Of a stretch of DNA of 64,000 nucleotides, positions 1 to 11,807 are shown piece after piece. The stretch covers positions 1,815,782-1,879,781 of the forward strand of contig JAJEKB010021158.1 of NCBI GenBank assembly GCA_022393335.1. Direction: 5' to 3'. Within the stretch, counting starts at the first letter, position 1; each line of letters starts with the position of its first letter. Made by a program: the position numbers and the translations under genes. This DNA is from Macrotrachela quadricornifera (lineage: Eukaryota; Rotifera; Eurotatoria; Philodinida; Philodinidae). The notes under the pieces are model-generated. The model saw only the letters and a list, made by a program, of their open reading frames with translations, searched no databases and was not told the origin of the DNA.

Positions 1-76
1 CATTACAAAAAGACTAAAATCACTTTAAACTAATATCATATTGGAAATCAAAACAAACAATTGAGTTGATCATTGT

Positions 77-937
77 TTAATTTAAACATCTTCTCGACCT
101 ATGGTGCGTTATAGCGATTTCCCGAAAAAAAGGGAAAATTATATGCCCATTATGGCAGTGACATCTAAAGTCCACTATACGCTTTCCTACAGCTGTCGTA
201 AGAATGAATTTTCCGGAAAACGCTATAACGCATAAAATCGCCTTGTTATGAATAAATACGACATCATCCACGTCGATTACGTTTTCTTCATCTTTAAGAA
301 ATGGAAATACGTGTTGCATTAAAATACTATCACGAAAATATTGACTGATCTACGATTCATCGTTATCTTTTAGTATCCAATGCAAACTTTTTTGCAGTGA
401 AAATGATAAAAATGCCGATGCACGCTTGGTTATTAACCATTTCACAATATCTTCAAAACTGGATCATTCTGATATTTTGGATCTATGAACAGTCAAAACA
501 TAAAATTCATTCATTGACGCAAGATGAAGAAAGTCTTCTTGAATGAAATCTATGCATGAATTACAAAACCATAACCTGTCTGAGATTTGAGTTTCTGTTT
601 TTAACAGCTTTGGAATAACATATTCCTTGCATTTTTCTGCAATTTCTCTCACTCTAACATAAAGAATTTTTCTTTGGTTGTCACTTGTACTTATGAGAAA
701 GAAATTTCGGCTTTCATCTAATAGTTTAAGTTTACGACCACTTTCGAAATAATCAGCAAAACAATTATCATATGATTCTTTCCACCAATCTGTAGGAAAT
801 CGTGTAGCACGATGAATTTTGTCTGCAATTTATTGTCGATTAATAAATGTTGTACAAGAATTCAGAGTTTCACGAAAAGTAATACACTTGATTTTGTCGA
901 TAATTCTTTGCTATTCTGTATCATAAGTACTAACCAT
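77..937 (-). pseudogene. Decayed 287-codon reading frame, unknown protein
   Basis: From an ATG at 937 one frame runs to a TAA at 77-79. It is interrupted by four stops and no frameshift: TAG 911-913, TAA 830-832, TGA 464-466 and TAG 350-352. Between the stops the product is protein-like, with a stretch rich in charged and aromatic residues (DWWKESYDN, KLKLLDESRNFF, REIAEKCKEY, DRLWFCNSCIDFI). I do not recognise the family. Every stop is one C-to-T step from CAA, CAG or CGA. I infer a pseudogene rather than chance, because the open segments on both sides of each stop share one frame. It could also be two or three fragments of an older gene. Confidence 0.5.
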
Positions 938-2125
938 TTTCAGCAAATTAAGTTGAATTACTCAACGAAAGGGCTTCACTGTATTCATTAATGAAATTTA
1001 TAAACCGCGAAGTAAAAGTGTAAAAAACATAGTTCGATAACTGAAATGAAATGTGACTATAATAGAACGAGAAACTTATCTGCAATAAATAAAAATGAAT
1101 ACTTCTTTATCCTTTCTACTGCTTTGACATTATACCATGATCCATGTTTGAAAGAAAATAAAAAGACAATAAAATGAGAAGCAATTATTTCTATTAAATT
1201 TTGTGAAAAAAAAGCATTGTTCTTGTCTAGTGATTCTCTATCGATAGATTACGAAAATCATACTGTGGAAATCTCTAGAAGTTTGTTATGCATAATATAA
1301 AAAGATTGGCAATATCCTCATCATTCAATACCAATAAATCCCATTATTGATGGGCTCTCTTTTGGTATAAACGCTCGGATCTTATATTCTCGGATATTTT
1401 TCCGATGATCGAAATTCACGTACTTTTATTGTCAAATTTTATGTCAATAGCCATTTGACAGAACAAGTCCTGACCACTTCTTCGTACCTGATGATATCGG
1501 ATCATATCGAATACGACAGAATCGACAATCAATCTTCAACAGAAAACGGTATAAGTTATCAGATTAGAATGGGAAGTAATTGATGGGATTTGATTCTTCG
1601 TGAATCACTTGGCTGGATACCAAGTCTCGAGAAGTTTTGTAACAGTAAAGAAAAATTATTTGTATTTTGTACTCCAGAATTTCATAGCTCATCACTTTAG
1701 TTTTCGTTGCAAACAACTGAAGTTATCTCTTTTCATTTCTCAAGTCAATCGCTGAGATTCCCTTCTGCTTGCACGTTCTGTTTGAAAGTCTTTTCGACGA
1801 CTATTGAGTTCGATCACATCTTTTAGTTATGTCAAAAAATGTTGGTATAATGGGTACCTAATAGGAGAGATGGCTGAACGTTTGAATCAATCGTGTATTC
1901 TTTTGAATTTAAGACTAATTTTTCGCTCACATCACTGTTGCTGGTAAAATTTCACTCTCAAATTGAGTGTTATCAATTTTTCCTTAAAAAAATTAAATAA
2001 ATTGACGAGAAAACATCAAGTGTATCTTTGTTCCCATTTCATATTATCATTCATTGTTACATTCTCAACAACTGTACAGTAAATTTACAAATAGAAAAAG
2101 AAAATAGAGTATATTGAATATCATA
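938..2125. other. Intergenic, no gene seen
   Basis: AT-rich sequence with short open frames only. I see no splice-linked exons, RNA gene or terminal inverted repeats. Confidence 0.5.
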
Positions 2126-2360
2126 TTAGTTTTCCAAATGATTTTGTTTGATAATATATGTATTATAAAAGTAAATGAATGCTTTGAAATCTTCTCCAGT
2201 TTTTAATGTTTCCCATTCTTCATCAAATTTATTTACAAAACTACCATCATCTAAATCCATTGGTTTTGTTATTTGATAATTTAATTTCATTCGTTTCATA
2301 TTATTGAATTTGGCCAAATTACTGGCAACTGTTTCAATAAAACTACGTGTAGCATCCATT

Positions 2361-3144
2361 CAGGCACGTAGCCAGGATTTTTTTCAGGGGGGGGATCGGG
2401 TTTTTTTGCCCAAGAAAGATGTTTTCAACTATCTTTCTTTCCGTATGATAAAAAATGAAACGAACTCATTTTCTGTTCACAGACAATTTTTGTGGAACTC
2501 ACATATGAAAAATGTGAGTGTACGTTTTAAGTCGAAGTTTTGCGGCCCCCCCCCCCCCCCCCCCTTACAGACATCCCCCCATTATAGACACCCCTTCATT
2601 ACAAGCAGGCACGATACAGAAATTGGTTCCTATGTTTATTTATCTGCAGGGCTGTCGCGACCGGGGAGGAGGGGGGATGCCTCCCCCAATCTTGAGAAGT
2701 TTTCTTTCTTTTGCTCGACACTTTTTGAAAAATTTTCAAAAACCCTTCAAAAATTTCTAAAATTCTCCAAAAATCTCGACAAATTTTTAGTAAATCTGTA
2801 ATTTTTTCTTCAAAATTTCGATAATTTATAGACACTTTAAAAAAATTGTTGTCCCCTCTCCAATCTTTATCCCCTTGCGACAGCTCTGTTTATCTGAGGC
2901 TCAATTGTTTAAAAATATGTGAGTTTCACATTTTAGTCCCAAAGGGATTGCGCTGACAAGCTTTTTTATTGTACAATGAAAAACTGATGAAATAGCATGG
3001 CTATTGACAGAAATGAGAGAATTATTACTTGCAACTATCTGTAAATGTGTTCAAAGCTTGAAATTATCAGATTTCATAACAAAAAAACAAAAATTCAGGG
3101 GGGGGATCAATCCCCCCAATCCCCCCCCCCTGGCTACGTCCCTG
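2361..3144. mobile_element. Non-autonomous hAT-type element in the patatin gene
   Basis: The ends are inverted: CAGGCACGTAGCCAGG on the left and, read from the right, CAGGGACGTAGCCAGG. The element is flanked by a perfect 8-bp duplication, catccatt (2353-2360 and 3145-3152). An 8-bp target duplication with CAGGG-like ends is the hAT signature. Poly-G/poly-C tracts lie just inside both ends and at about 2545-2565. There is no transposase. Removing the element and one duplication copy leaves the patatin reading frame continuous, so the insertion is younger than the gene. Confidence 0.9.
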
Positions 3145-4571
3145 CATCCATTAAAGTATTAATTAAGAATCCATTATTTAATATCCATCCAAAATAGCCA
3201 CCCCAAGTTGATGATGATAGTGTTGTAGTATAACAACCTGTACCGATTGAGAGCAAATGATAATTGACTGGTTTTTTCCATTGCATTCGTATTGCTCCTA
3301 ATGCAGCTAATTCAGGATCATTGGCAAATACACCACCATCAATATATAATTCTGGTGCACCGACTTTAACAAAATGTCCATTGATCTTTTTTCCATTTGA
3401 CATTTCATAGGGTGGAAAATAAGTAGGAGCAGCCATAGTAGCCTTTAATACATCACCTATACGATAACCCCAATGTTTAGCATAACTTGTATTAAATATT
3501 GTAATACTGTTCGTTGTTGTATTATAAGCTGTAATTAGTAATACTTTTTCCTTTCCTACACGATGAAGTTTGTGTCCTTCATCAATATTATCTGGATCTT
3601 CTATAAAATTCTTGTCATTGACAAATTATAAATAATTCCCATGATATGGAATAGCTGCTTCTGATTTTTGATCAGTGATGATATTGTCGGGATTTAGAAG
3701 ATTCCGAATATCAAGTAGAGTAGCATTTTCAGCTGAAAATAATGTACCATCGTTTAATCGGATTCCATTAATAATTTCATCAATCTTATGATGTATACGA
3801 GATGGATTATATTTCGAATAAATGATCGGTCCTAAATAATTACGTTTAAAATAATATGATGACTGCAAAAAAATCTCTTTCAGATCTAATATATTATAAT
3901 TCATAGCCAAACAAAAAGCGATAAGTCCACCAGCACTAGTGCCAATGAAGTAATCAAATTGATTAGTAAAATCTAATTGAGCCTTTTTAAATAAGTCCTT
4001 GTGAATTGAATTATTCGAATTGAATTGTTTTATAGTCGACAAATATTTGTCTGTAATAAGTTGAGCAAGAATTTGGATAGGCATATAACCTCGTACATCT
4101 ATAAACAAGAGATAAATAAATTATCATAATTGAAATTTGGATTTGAACCACATGAACCGCATAAATCAAATACATGACATATTTTACATTGTTTCCACAT
4201 AACTTGATCAATTGTGATACCACAATTATTACATCGACGACTAGTAGAAATTTTACTTGATGCAGAGACAGGATACTTAGTAAAATACTTGGTACTTTCT
4301 GTACTTTGTACTTGGAAATCTCAAGTACAAGTAAAAATTTTTCAGTACAAGTAAATATACTTGTACTTAGAAATTGTTACTGTGTACTGGTACTAAGTAT
4401 TAATTTACTAAAGTACAGTACTATCAGTACAAAATGTACTTTAATCCTTTACGGCCGGCTACCAGAAGATAGCAAGCGAAAAATTCTTCTTCTGTATATT
4501 CTTTGACTCTAGGGTGTGAAAGTTACATAATTGCATCTTGAATTTTAAAGAATTGATATTGAGCCAAATGT

Positions 4572-5150
4572 CAGCATGTTGCGTTTTGCTAACATCCGGT
4601 CGTAAGGATACAAAAAGTTGCAAAAAGACAATTATTTTTCATCGATGAATGAGCAATAATCTGCTGTTAGTTTTAGTCCAGACCGTGAATCAAAAACATG
4701 TTTTGTTCATCTATCCACCTCTTATAGCTCTAACGTGAGATATATTCCCATAATACTCAAAAACTTTCCGAAATAATGCAAATTTCACCTATTTGCCTTA
4801 AAGAAGCTCACAGACTCTGCGAGATTCTAACGAGATTTACAGCACATTATAGTATTCATATTCAGACTATTATAAAATATTACCAATCATGTTAAAACCC
4901 TACTATATTCTAGGCTTCGCTAGAGAACATACGCGGAATTTGCACTATTTTGGAAAGTTTTTGAGTATTATGGGAATATATCTCACGTTAGAGCTATAAG
5001 AGGTGGATAGATGAACAAAACATGTTTTTGATTCACGGTCTGGACTAAAACTAACAGCAGATTATTGCTCTTTCATCGATGAAAGATAATTGTCTTTTTC
5101 CAACTTTTTGTATCCTTACGACCGGATGTTGCCAAAAGGCAACATTCTGG
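4572..5150. repeat. Large inverted repeat, arms about 210 bp
   Basis: The left arm 4572-4783 and right arm 4937-5150 are near-identical in opposite orientation (for example ATCCGGTCGTAAGGATAC on the left and its complement near 5110). The loop is about 150 bp. A transcript would form a long hairpin. Confidence 0.85.
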
Positions 5151-5236
5151 TATTCTTCTTCGAGTAAACTGGATGATTCATCTTATTGGTATAATAGATA
5201 ACGGATCTGGAGAGAAAAAATAACCACTAGTTAGTT

Positions 5237-5384
5237 CACTCTAAAAAAAATTGGGTATTTGTTACTATCGGAAACTCTTTTAGGGTTTCCGAGCGGTTCG
5301 GCAACCCCAACAAAGGTTTCCGAATGGCTCGGAAACCCTAAAAGAGTTTCCGATAGTAACAAATACCCAATTTTTTTTAGAGTG
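5237..5384. repeat. 148-bp near-perfect palindrome (MITE-like)
   Basis: It begins CACTCTAAAAAAAATTGGG and ends with the inverted copy. The arms are about 58 bp with a short, partly repeated centre (gtttccgagcgg / gtttccgaatgg). No clear target duplication. Confidence 0.8.
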
Positions 5385-6142
5385 TTCTCGCATCGAATGC
5401 TCGAACAAATGAAAAACAGATCATTTCTACTAGAGAGCTATTATGAGTCGTGGCGGAAGAATTCATTCTTCGTGTCAATAAAAGCTTTCTCCTTTCTTGA
5501 AAAGACATAGGTTTGTCCTAAAATTCACATAATTAACTATCAAATCGCTTAAAGAACTATACATCATCACTTTAAGGTAAATCCTAAGATGACATTAGCA
5601 AAATGTTACCAAATGACAACATCCAGCCGTAAAGAGTTAACAGAATTTTAAATTAAAACAAACATTCTATTCTAAAATGAAATGAATTAAAATAAATAAT
5701 ACACTAGTTCTGTATGATTAATATCGAAAAGAATTAGCTTTTTAAAATTTTATTCGACATTAATAAACGCTTTTGACGTTCTAATAACACATTTCTATAT
5801 ATAATGATTTTATAAGAAATGAAAAGATAATTCTTAGTAATAATTTATATAAAGATGTTGCTAAGGTGCAAAGTAGGACATGTTTTGAACCTGAGTGTTA
5901 TTTAAGATTGTGTTAACAACGAATTATGCTCAAGAATAAATGTACTTAGCATGAGTACTTGAAGTACTGGTACTTAAGTACAGTTGTACTTTTTACTAAT
6001 ACTAAGTACAAAATACTTAAGTAAAAATTTACTGAGTAAAGTACAAAGTACATGAAGCTAGTACAAAGTAATTATACTTGTACTTGGTGTACTTGTACTT
6101 GTCCAGTCTCTGACTTGATGACACCAGAAGTGGTGATGACAT

Positions 6143-6922
6143 TTTAACAATATTTACAAAAATTTATTGAATTCTTATCAATGAAAAAACAAAAAAAATG
6201 TATCTAGTACATAATAAATTAATTGTAGAAAATAAGTCAAGAATAGCTGTTAAATTTCGCTTGTACGTATTTAGTCATGACCTATGTAATTGATCAGCAA
6301 GGAAAGAATAAATGTAGATCAGAAGAAAAGAAAGAAGAATAATAATGATGTCAACATATCGTCATTGTGTATAGACACTCTTTTCTAAGGATCTATTTGT
6401 TCTATTATTCTCAGAATGGTACTGTAAAGCATAAGAGATTTGTGATGTATGTGAGAATCTTAGAACTAGAAAAAAAAAAGGAATTCCTAGAGACAGCTTA
6501 GTTATACACTCTTTAGAAAGAAGATCAAACAAAAAACAAACAAACAAGATTGATATGTATGTTATCATGAAAAAACTCAGATCTTCTATCGAATTTATAT
6601 AGTACCATATTAATGGAGATATTGCGAAGAAATTTTGAGTCATAATAATGCTCGCAACGAGTGTATCACATGTGGTACAATCAATGTGACAACAACTGCG
6701 TCGTAATCGAGAAAAATTGCGCAATTCTGGATGAGTAATGTATCACATGAGTAGAAAAGAGAAAACTGATGATGTCATGTACTTCCTTTGCCGTACTATA
6801 AACGATTTATTAAATCATTATCGTTTTCTAATGTCTTTATGTAAATACTTATTAACATCAATGATTTCCTATCATTCAATAGAACGAGATATAATATGAA
6901 TTGTTTCTAGTCAGATTATTTG
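6143..6922. other. Upstream of patatin gene, no supported gene
   Basis: AT-rich. One open stretch on the minus strand (6362-6724) has no domain, no splice context and a composition expected by chance, so I do not call it a gene. Confidence 0.4.
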
Positions 6923-7410
6923 TTACAAGAAATACATTTTAAAGTGAAATATTCAGTTGAATTAAGACGATAATATTAATTTCGACGTTTCGGCAGTTTA
7001 AAACTCCATTTACTAGAAGAAACCCTGAACCTAAATCCTTTTCCAAATAATTAAATTGAATTGCTATTGGATTCACTATGATAATTTTAAATAATAATAC
7101 AAAATTTTAATACAGCAAAATAATTGATACAAGAAATACATTTTACAGTGAAATATTCAGTTGAATTAAGACGATAATATTAATTTCGACGTTTCGGCAG
7201 TTTAAAACTCCATTTACTAGAAGAAACCCTGAACCTAAATCCTTTTCCAAATATTTAAATTGAATTGCCATTGGATTCACTATGATAATTTTAAATAATA
7301 AAACGTCGAAATTAATATTATCGTCTTAATTCAACTGAATATTTCACTTTAAAATGTATTTCTTGTATCAATTATTTTGCTGTATTAAAATTTTGTATTA
7401 TTATTTAAGA
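6923..7410. repeat. Complex repeat: direct duplication plus inverted terminal copy
   Basis: A block at about 6923-7104 (containing ttcgacgtttcggcag and aaaccctgaacctaaatcc) recurs in direct orientation at about 7132-7303. Its first 60 bp recur inverted at about 7303-7363, followed by an inverted copy of about 7095-7130. This looks like a palindromic MITE with a tandemly duplicated interior. Confidence 0.75.
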
Positions 7411-7855
7411 TTATTTGTTATTGTTCTCCTGACATTGTTTGTTCGGCTCTACCTAAAGTTAAAAGTAACTGGGATTTTTATATTAATTTGTGAGAACAAG
7501 ACGTGCCTGTTTATTTCAAACGATCTCTATATTTAAGCACAAGTTTCTTTTTAATTAAAACGCTTCTTTTATAGTTTCGCCTTTTGCATTAAAATTCACC
7601 CGACATATTTTAGTTTGTCATATTCGACGTTTTTAAAATCTAACGATCTAACTAGCAAATTTTCTAATCTGAATCGAATGTTGAATTTCAAGACATAAAT
7701 TATAATTAAATTTCAATTATTTTCTAAGAAATACAAAAAGGAAAATTTTCTTATAATAAAATTCTTTCAATACATTGATGTATGAGAATGAGATACATAA
7801 TAAGTACTTCATTATTTATATTCATTCTTGCTAAAAAAGAAAAAAAAGAGAATTA

Positions 7856-7916
7856 CTCCGCGGCGGGGAATCGAACCCCGGTTTCCCGCGTGACAGGCNN
7901 NNNNNNNNACCGCGGA
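7856..7916 (-). tRNA. tRNA-Asp (GTC), interrupted by a 10-N gap
   Basis: On the minus strand the sequence runs from the acceptor stem TCCGCGG, through an N-run (7899-7908), to the 3' half of the anticodon arm with CCTGTCACG (anticodon GTC, plus 7892-7894), then the T arm GGTTCGATTCC and the matching acceptor strand CCGCGGA with G as discriminator. This matches eukaryotic tRNA-Asp. About 21 nt (D arm and 5' anticodon stem) should lie where only 10 N are given, so the gap length is arbitrary. The GC-rich gene stands out sharply from its AT-rich flanks. Confidence 0.9.
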
Positions 7917-8691
7917 CATTATTCTTTTTCTCATAAACAATTACGCAATATGAATATTATTTACATGTAATATTACAATGTTTTAGCTATTCTTCAAAAT
8001 ACGATTTTTTCTTTTTTTTAAATTTCGAACTCATAAAAAGCTTTGTATCAATAGGTAATCAATTTCATATTGAAATATCAAAGTATAATTTAATTTCGTC
8101 AAAAAAAATAGTATTGACAATATCATGTTTTGCATCAATATCTTTTTCTTTCATATGATGACAAACTCATGTATGTTTATCTATCAATGAAACTATCTGA
8201 GAAAAAAACAAGACAAGCAATAAAATGAAATTTTTAATGCTCAAAAATGATTTTGAATCCATGAAATCATTTTTTCAATAATAAGTTAAAGTTTTTTTTT
8301 CGAATTAATATTAAAACCACAAAACTGTGTTAAATAATATAAAATAGAATAAACAATTGTTTAAATTTTTTGTTGACATCTAAGAAAATAAGAACTATCA
8401 TCTATTTTAAAAAGATTGCGGTTGTCTCACTCGTTACTCGCATAAAAAAACCGAGACATCTATAATTTGTTTATTCACATTGATTGTGTAATAACATACA
8501 AGAGAAACGATGAATCATTATGAAACGAAATTGACGAAGGACAAATGTGGTATGTAAAACAAGAAGCGTAAGCAAGTTTTTATTATTCTGATGCAATTTG
8601 AATAAGTAAAAAATATAGACTGTTGGCTTTTTCTATTTCTTCCTTTTTTTTTATTTTTCATTTGTCTTACACGTGTGTAGACAAACGCACG
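7917..8691. other. Intergenic / 5' flank of the gene at 8692
   Basis: AT-rich, no gene. A pyrimidine-rich tract ending in AG at 8679-8680 looks like a 3' splice site for a 5'-UTR intron of the following gene. Confidence 0.4.
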
Positions 8692-10158
8692 ATGAATATT
8701 TCTCATCAAAATGGTTCATTCAAATATGCAATGTTTCCTACTAATTTGGACACAATCCATCATGAAATACATGATTTATTCAATCATCTGACACAGAATT
8801 TGAAACCAATGGAGAAGCAAGGAGCAATGAGCGGTCGATGTGAACTACAAACTGCTCAAATGGAAATGTTCTTACGTAAAAATTTCGGATTTCAAAATAT
8901 TCCAGGAGAATATATAGTACAAGGTGTACGATCATTTCGAGTTGATCGATTACCATCATCATCAACATTTGATCCTGAAACAGTCATTAAGTTTCCTAAT
9001 GAAGAATATAAAGATCCATTTGTTATGACAATTGATGAAATACGAAAATGGCAACAATCATATGTTGTTTATGCTACTCAAGATGAAGATTTATCTATTG
9101 ATAAAGAGTTTCTTAAACGAGCTTTACAAGGTCAAAGTGAATCAGGAGAAGAAGCATTTCGGATGAAATTTGTTGTTCGAATTAGTACATGTCCTATCTT
9201 AATGGAATTCGATGGTTGTATTATTTCACGAACTCTAGAAGAAGATTGGCCTAATCGAATTAAACTAGTGTCTGTTACTGGTGTTGATTTTGCTGGACGA
9301 ATACATGATATTAACGATATTTTTACTTATGTAGATAATTGGCGTGAAGTCTATCAAATCGATCATCGAACGGATAAACCAGTAGTTTATGGAGGACGAG
9401 ATTTTTATGCTTTAGGAAATGTTCGTGCTAAACTCAATTCGAAACGTTTATATGATGATCTGATTCGTATGGCTCGTACGCGTCTTTCTGCATGTAATAG
9501 AGAAGGTGTACAGATTGTTGTTGAAACAGGTATTGGATTGGGTGTATTTGCTGGTCGACAAATTGGTATTGATGATCAAACACGATCACTTTCTGCTCAT
9601 GCTATTAAACAAGTACTAGAAGAAGATGCTTCTAAATACAAAAATATTAAAGCAGTAGTGTTTGCAATGCCAATTTTTGAAAGAGATGAAACAACTTCTA
9701 CATATCATTGTTTTGTTGAAACATTCAAAAATAAATATTGTGGTTCAATACCTATATTGATCGCTGATCAAGATATGCATCGTTTAACAGTAGCTATTGC
9801 ACGGAAAGGCTATCACGTCTCTGAACTTAATCCAGCCGATTCTCATGGAGTTTTTGGTGAATATTGGCAAAATCGAGGACCAGCTGTTGAAGAAAAATTA
9901 GCCTTGACAACAGTGGGATTATTGGTACAACATCATTTATTCAATGAAGAACATGTCATGGATCCTGAAAAATACACATTTCTTCCTACAAACAATAATC
10001 AATCTTCACACACAATAATACCGATACCTACACCTCCTCTTACTATTGAACAATTAACTCAAGATTCTCAACATCCACTACACTGGATATGGGGCTGGTT
10101 CATGTGGATTATTTTATTTAGATTCGTTAGAAAACATTTGAGTAATCATATATTATAA
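8692..10158 (+). CDS. Intronless 488-aa protein with C-terminal membrane anchor, family not recognised
   Basis: The ATG at 8692 is preferred over an in-frame ATG at 8623, because a polypyrimidine tract plus AG (8679-8680) directly precedes it and suggests a 5'-UTR intron. The upstream start would add a hydrophobic 23-residue leader, so a signal-peptide form cannot be excluded. The body looks like a folded alpha/beta enzyme: VVETGIGLGVFAGRQIGI (glycine-rich turn), AVVFAMPIFERDE, then IPILIADQDMHRLTVAIAR and ELNPADSHGVFGEYWQNRG. The glycine-rich loop and the NPADSHGVFG motif loosely recall macrodomain-type nucleotide folds, but I cannot assign it. After a Pro/Thr-rich linker the C-terminus has one hydrophobic segment (WIWGWFMWIILF) followed by basic residues, a tail-anchor arrangement. 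The 1.5-kb uninterrupted frame contrasts with the intron-dense neighbours, so horizontal acquisition or retroposition is possible. Confidence 0.85.
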   Translation: MNISHQNGSFKYAMFPTNLDTIHHEIHDLFNHLTQNLKPMEKQGAMSGRCELQTAQMEMFLRKNFGFQNIPGEYIVQGVRSFRVDRLPSSSTFDPETVIKFPNEEYKDPFVMTIDEIRKWQQSYVVYATQDEDLSIDKEFLKRALQGQSESGEEAFRMKFVVRISTCPILMEFDGCIISRTLEEDWPNRIKLVSVTGVDFAGRIHDINDIFTYVDNWREVYQIDHRTDKPVVYGGRDFYALGNVRAKLNSKRLYDDLIRMARTRLSACNREGVQIVVETGIGLGVFAGRQIGIDDQTRSLSAHAIKQVLEEDASKYKNIKAVVFAMPIFERDETTSTYHCFVETFKNKYCGSIPILIADQDMHRLTVAIARKGYHVSELNPADSHGVFGEYWQNRGPAVEEKLALTTVGLLVQHHLFNEEHVMDPEKYTFLPTNNNQSSHTIIPIPTPPLTIEQLTQDSQHPLHWIWGWFMWIILFRFVRKHLSNHIL

Positions 10159-11807
10159 TGTCTACAAAATTAAGTAAATACATTTTCTATTATTTTAATC
10201 GATGAAAGATCAAAATTTGTGAAAAATATCTTCATAAATATTTACCGTACTTATCGTTAGTCGAGTGCTGAAAATTAAAAGTTGAATACAGCAGATTGTA
10301 TTTATCTTTTCTTCAAGAGATAGATCAACCTGTTTTTCAGTTGTTTTTAATATATACTTCAGGTTGAACATCTCCAATAATTGATAGCTATGTAGTTATC
10401 TTTGCCTGATTCTAAAACCTTTAATAATGGAGCTTCTTCACATAATTGATTCGCATGCTTACTCTAATTCTAGCTTTTTCTGGTGTAAACCCTTTGATGA
10501 AATTTCTATCAGGCTAGAACCATGTTATAGCAATTCTAACTCATCAATATCTGTGCGGCAGAACATAGAGCAATAGCAATGTATGTTTATGTATTCTAAC
10601 TTCCAAGTTTTAAAATAGCTCTATTTTCAAATCCATCTATTTAAGTAATTGTAACAATGGAAAGAACACATAATTATTGATGGTGTTCCGTTATTCTGTA
10701 ATCTAGAGTGACGTTGACCAGTCATCGTCGATCTGTTCTAGGATTTTTGCTCTTGTACTGGATTGATGATTGAATCGACATATTTGTCAAATTTTTAGTG
10801 CTAATAGTACTTATATTTTGATCTATATATGCGGCTTTCAAATAACAATGTAAAAAACGATGGACCATTCTCCTTCTAGCACATAGAAAACGATAAATAC
10901 TCATGTTAAACTAGAACAAGATCCAAATGAAGGATAATACTAGTAAAAATTGTCGAAAAATAATGAATAACATGTCTATTTTCATTTAGACGATACTGTA
11001 CTATCTTGTTCAATATATTTTTTTCTATTTTTTTGTTGTTAAATAAATGAAACGAGAAAATCAATAACATGATATTGTTTGACTTAGGGAAAATCAGTTT
11101 TTTTCAAGGACATATGCTGCTTATACGAAATACTCAAACGACATTTTTGCTGTCCGATATATATTTACTCGCAATTATTAAAGTCAATTGGAATAATTTA
11201 TATGCATCAAAAACTGTAGTTATACTATGATCCTACAACGATCAATCTGTGCAGTTATCCACGAAATCCAAACCTATTTAATAATCAGCAATTTCGGTAG
11301 CTGCGACCTTTGACTTCGACCAATTATTATTACCCAAACGATAACAGTATAGGAGACAATGCAACAATATGCATTCTGATTCAGTATTCCATGAAACAAG
11401 TACTTACATTAAGATTAGATTATATATGCCTCTAATTTCATTCTTACCTATTGATCAATACCAACGGTAACAGACCAATCAAGTACTTTTGTAAATTGAG
11501 TAAGACTGATACAATCATGTCTAAGTGAAGTGATACGACCGTTAGAAATCGTCATTTCAAGTTGTAATAACTTTGTTGCACAGTGGATTCGAATCAATTT
11601 TCTCTGGTGCAAAAATAATATAACAAAAGCTGAAAGATTCTAATTCAACAAATGAACGTCGAACCTCACCATGATTCAACCTCTTTTAATTATACTTCAA
11701 AGGAAAAGTAGGCGTAACACTATACTCCTAGGTAGTTCTTGCGTACTTCGATAACTTTTTTTGCTTCTCTTTGATTACTAGAAAAGCTAAGACTGCAAAG
11801 AAAAAAT
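10159..11807. other. Intergenic, no supported gene
   Basis: AT-rich with short open frames only. The part adjoining 11808 may contain more of the decayed piggyBac transposase. Confidence 0.4.

Larger units (their letters stand above)
4445..5636. mobile_element. Nested TTAA-flanked palindromic element
   Basis: It is flanked by TTAA on both sides (4441-4444, 5637-5640). Its ends are TCCTTTACGGCCGG and, inverted, CTCTTTACGGCTGG. TTAA duplication is typical of piggyBac-group elements, so I infer a piggyBac-type MITE. It contains a large inverted repeat and a second, smaller palindrome. Confidence 0.6.
4263..6112. mobile_element. Second hAT-type element, in the first coding exon of the patatin gene
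   Basis: The inverted ends are CAGAGACAGGA (left) and CAGAGACTGGA (right end, read inward). A perfect 8-bp target duplication acttgatg lies at 4255-4262 and 6113-6120. Subterminal regions (4270-4440 and 5940-6110) are built of many GTACTT/AAGTAC copies in both orientations, as seen in hAT subterminal repeats. No transposase is visible. Another element (4445-5636) is nested inside it. Confidence 0.88.
2126..6142 (-). pseudogene. ZZ zinc finger plus patatin-like phospholipase gene, split by two hAT insertions
   Basis: The ATG at 6142 begins a short N-terminus that continues, across the 1850-bp insertion at 4263-6112, into a ZZ-type zinc finger (RRCNNCG ... CKICHVFDLCGSCG, about 4140-4250). The patatin domain follows: VRGYMP (the oxyanion-loop region, but the usual run of glycines before it is missing), the nucleophile elbow FIGTSAGG (about 3920-3950) and the catalytic DGG motif in ELYIDGGVFANDP (about 3330). 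The frame then enters the 784-bp element 2361-3144 and resumes after it to a stop at 2126. A TAA at 3626-3628 lies in frame between the two patatin halves. Patatins hydrolyse acyl esters of phospholipids with a Ser-Asp dyad, and both dyad motifs survive here. The insertions, the stop and the lost glycines make this copy most probably dead. The border between ZZ and patatin parts (intron or deletion) is unresolved. Confidence 0.82.

Noticed and set aside
2304..2835. Overlapping open frames with poly-Pro stretches
   Set aside because: They lie inside the hAT element and come from its poly-C tract.
6362..6724. 120-codon minus-strand frame
   Set aside because: No domain, no splice context, composition as expected by chance in AT-rich DNA.
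7782..7970. 62-codon frame across the N-run
   Set aside because: It overlaps the tRNA-Asp gene and reads through unknown bases.
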